NCBI GenBank assembly: GCA_043553855.1
Contig: CP121336.1
Location: forward strand, 1,426,001 to 1,490,000
Direction of reading: 5' to 3'
Length of the DNA stretch: 64,000 nt
DNA from: JAUIAS01 sp030425395
GTDB lineage: Bacteria; Pseudomonadota; Alphaproteobacteria; Rhodobacterales; Rhodobacteraceae
The notes beneath the pieces are model-generated. The model saw only the letters and a list, made by a program, of their open reading frames with translations, searched no databases and had not been told where the DNA came from. Shown piece after piece: positions 63,333 to 64,000 of this stretch (positions within the stretch are counted from its first letter, which is position 1; each line of letters starts with the position of its first letter). The translations under genes were made by a program, and so were the position numbers.

Positions 63333-64000
63333 CAGCCCCAACCCTCTGGATCCTCGATGACGAGCCCGACATTCGCCGACTCTTGGCGGATGTGCTTGAA
63401 GGGGCCGGCTTTCAAACACAATCCTTCGGGCGCGCGCGCGAATTCGAAGCCTCCATGAATCGTGAGACGCCCGACATCTGCCTTGTGGACCTATCGCTTC
63501 CCGATACTGACGGGCTGACGCTTGTGCACAGGCTGGCGCTGGAAAAGGGAGCGTCAGTCATCATCATTTCAGGCCGATCCCAGGTGCAGGACCGCATTAC
63601 CGGGCTGGAACTGGGGGCCGACGACTATATCACTAAGCCCTTCGACCCCGCCGAGGTTGTTGCGCGGGTGCGGGCACGTTTGAGAACGGCCAAATCGGCC
63701 ACACGCGAAAGCGGAAACACTGCCCATTTCAGCGGTTGGACCGCACATTTCGACCGCTACACCCTGGAAACCGACTCCGGCACCGAAACGGCCTTTTCCC
63801 ATGCCGAGGGCGCGGTGCTTCGCCTGTTTCTGGAAAGCCCCAAGCGGCTCATCAGTCGCCAGTTCATGCAGGAACAATTGGGCGGTGCCGCCGGTGAAAG
63901 CTTTGACAGGGCAATGGACGTGCGTATTTCAAGGCTGCGCACCAAGCTCGGAGAAGACCCAAAGAACCCCAGGTTGATCAAGACGATCTACGGCGCGGGA
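63329..64000 (+). CDS. OmpR-family response regulator (3' end cut by window edge)
   Basis: The 224 residues present have the receiver domain with the acidic pair DDEPD, phosphoacceptor D54 (VDLSLPDTDG), K103 (TKPFDP) and a winged-helix DNA-binding domain from about 130, ending at the recognition helix region (RISRLRTKLGEDPKNP). Only the last few residues are missing. The ATG overlaps the kinase stop (ATGA), so they are a pair. The likely target is the divergent ligase/liv operon, by position. Confidence 0.92.
   Translation, partial: MTAPTLWILDDEPDIRRLLADVLEGAGFQTQSFGRAREFEASMNRETPDICLVDLSLPDTDGLTLVHRLALEKGASVIIISGRSQVQDRITGLELGADDYITKPFDPAEVVARVRARLRTAKSATRESGNTAHFSGWTAHFDRYTLETDSGTETAFSHAEGAVLRLFLESPKRLISRQFMQEQLGGAAGESFDRAMDVRISRLRTKLGEDPKNPRLIKTIYGAG

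Overview
The window looks like a chromosomal segment of a marine Rhodobacterales (Roseobacter-group) alphaproteobacterium. The reasons are gene content and protein style: an FnrL-type regulator beside hemN and a full cbb3 oxidase locus, the ffs-dnaX-ybaB-recR block, DUF1523 and DUF5928-type proteins, a clpS/RsmC-like methyltransferase pair, and dense GC-rich coding with many 4-base ATGA or GTGA overlaps. I see no insertion sequence, integrase, prophage gene, CRISPR array, tRNA or rRNA. The species cannot be fixed from this sequence.

Layout. 1-3.5 kb: RsmC-like methyltransferase (cut by the edge), clpS, a HAD hydrolase and a D,D-carboxypeptidase with a SPOR domain. 3.5-14.7 kb: the low-oxygen respiration locus, ccoNOQP and ccoGHIS on the minus strand, a universal stress protein, fnrL and hemN. 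Four FNR-type boxes (7772, 11528, 11560, 13318) lie in its three upstream regions, so the regulator, the oxidase, the assembly genes and the oxygen-independent haem enzyme look like one self-contained FnrL regulon. 14.7-20.4 kb: a yejABEF peptide importer. 20.6-23.6 kb: membrane-anchored cytochrome c, prephenate dehydratase, an SRPBCC protein and nudC. 23.7-27.1 kb: SRP RNA, dnaX, a small membrane gene, ybaB, recR.

27.1-37.5 kb holds short, tightly overlapped housekeeping operons (cinA-like/GNAT/AhpD-like/OmpA-like; ferredoxin reductase/rsmD/HAD; RidA/GDPD/N-acyltransferase/phhB) plus sfsA, map and a peroxiredoxin. 37.7-47.5 kb: mlaA-mlaC, a class A penicillin-binding protein, glnK-amtB, an aspartate/aromatic aminotransferase with a sulfurtransferase, smpB and a phosphate transporter. 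47.6-52.4 kb is the most accessory part: a NUDIX protein, a sulfotransferase divergent from a GT14-like glycosyltransferase, DUF1523 with a small membrane protein, and an exported hypothetical.

52.4-64 kb is the most interesting block. A minus-strand operon encodes a long-chain-type acyl-CoA ligase, LivG, LivH, an 85-residue membrane protein, LivM, a LivK-like binding protein, LivF and a PaaK-like ligase. It is divergent from a PAS hybrid histidine kinase that overlaps an OmpR-type response regulator. The arrangement suggests import of a carboxylic acid followed by CoA activation, under two-component control. Most gaps between genes of this operon carry a perfect GC-rich inverted repeat.
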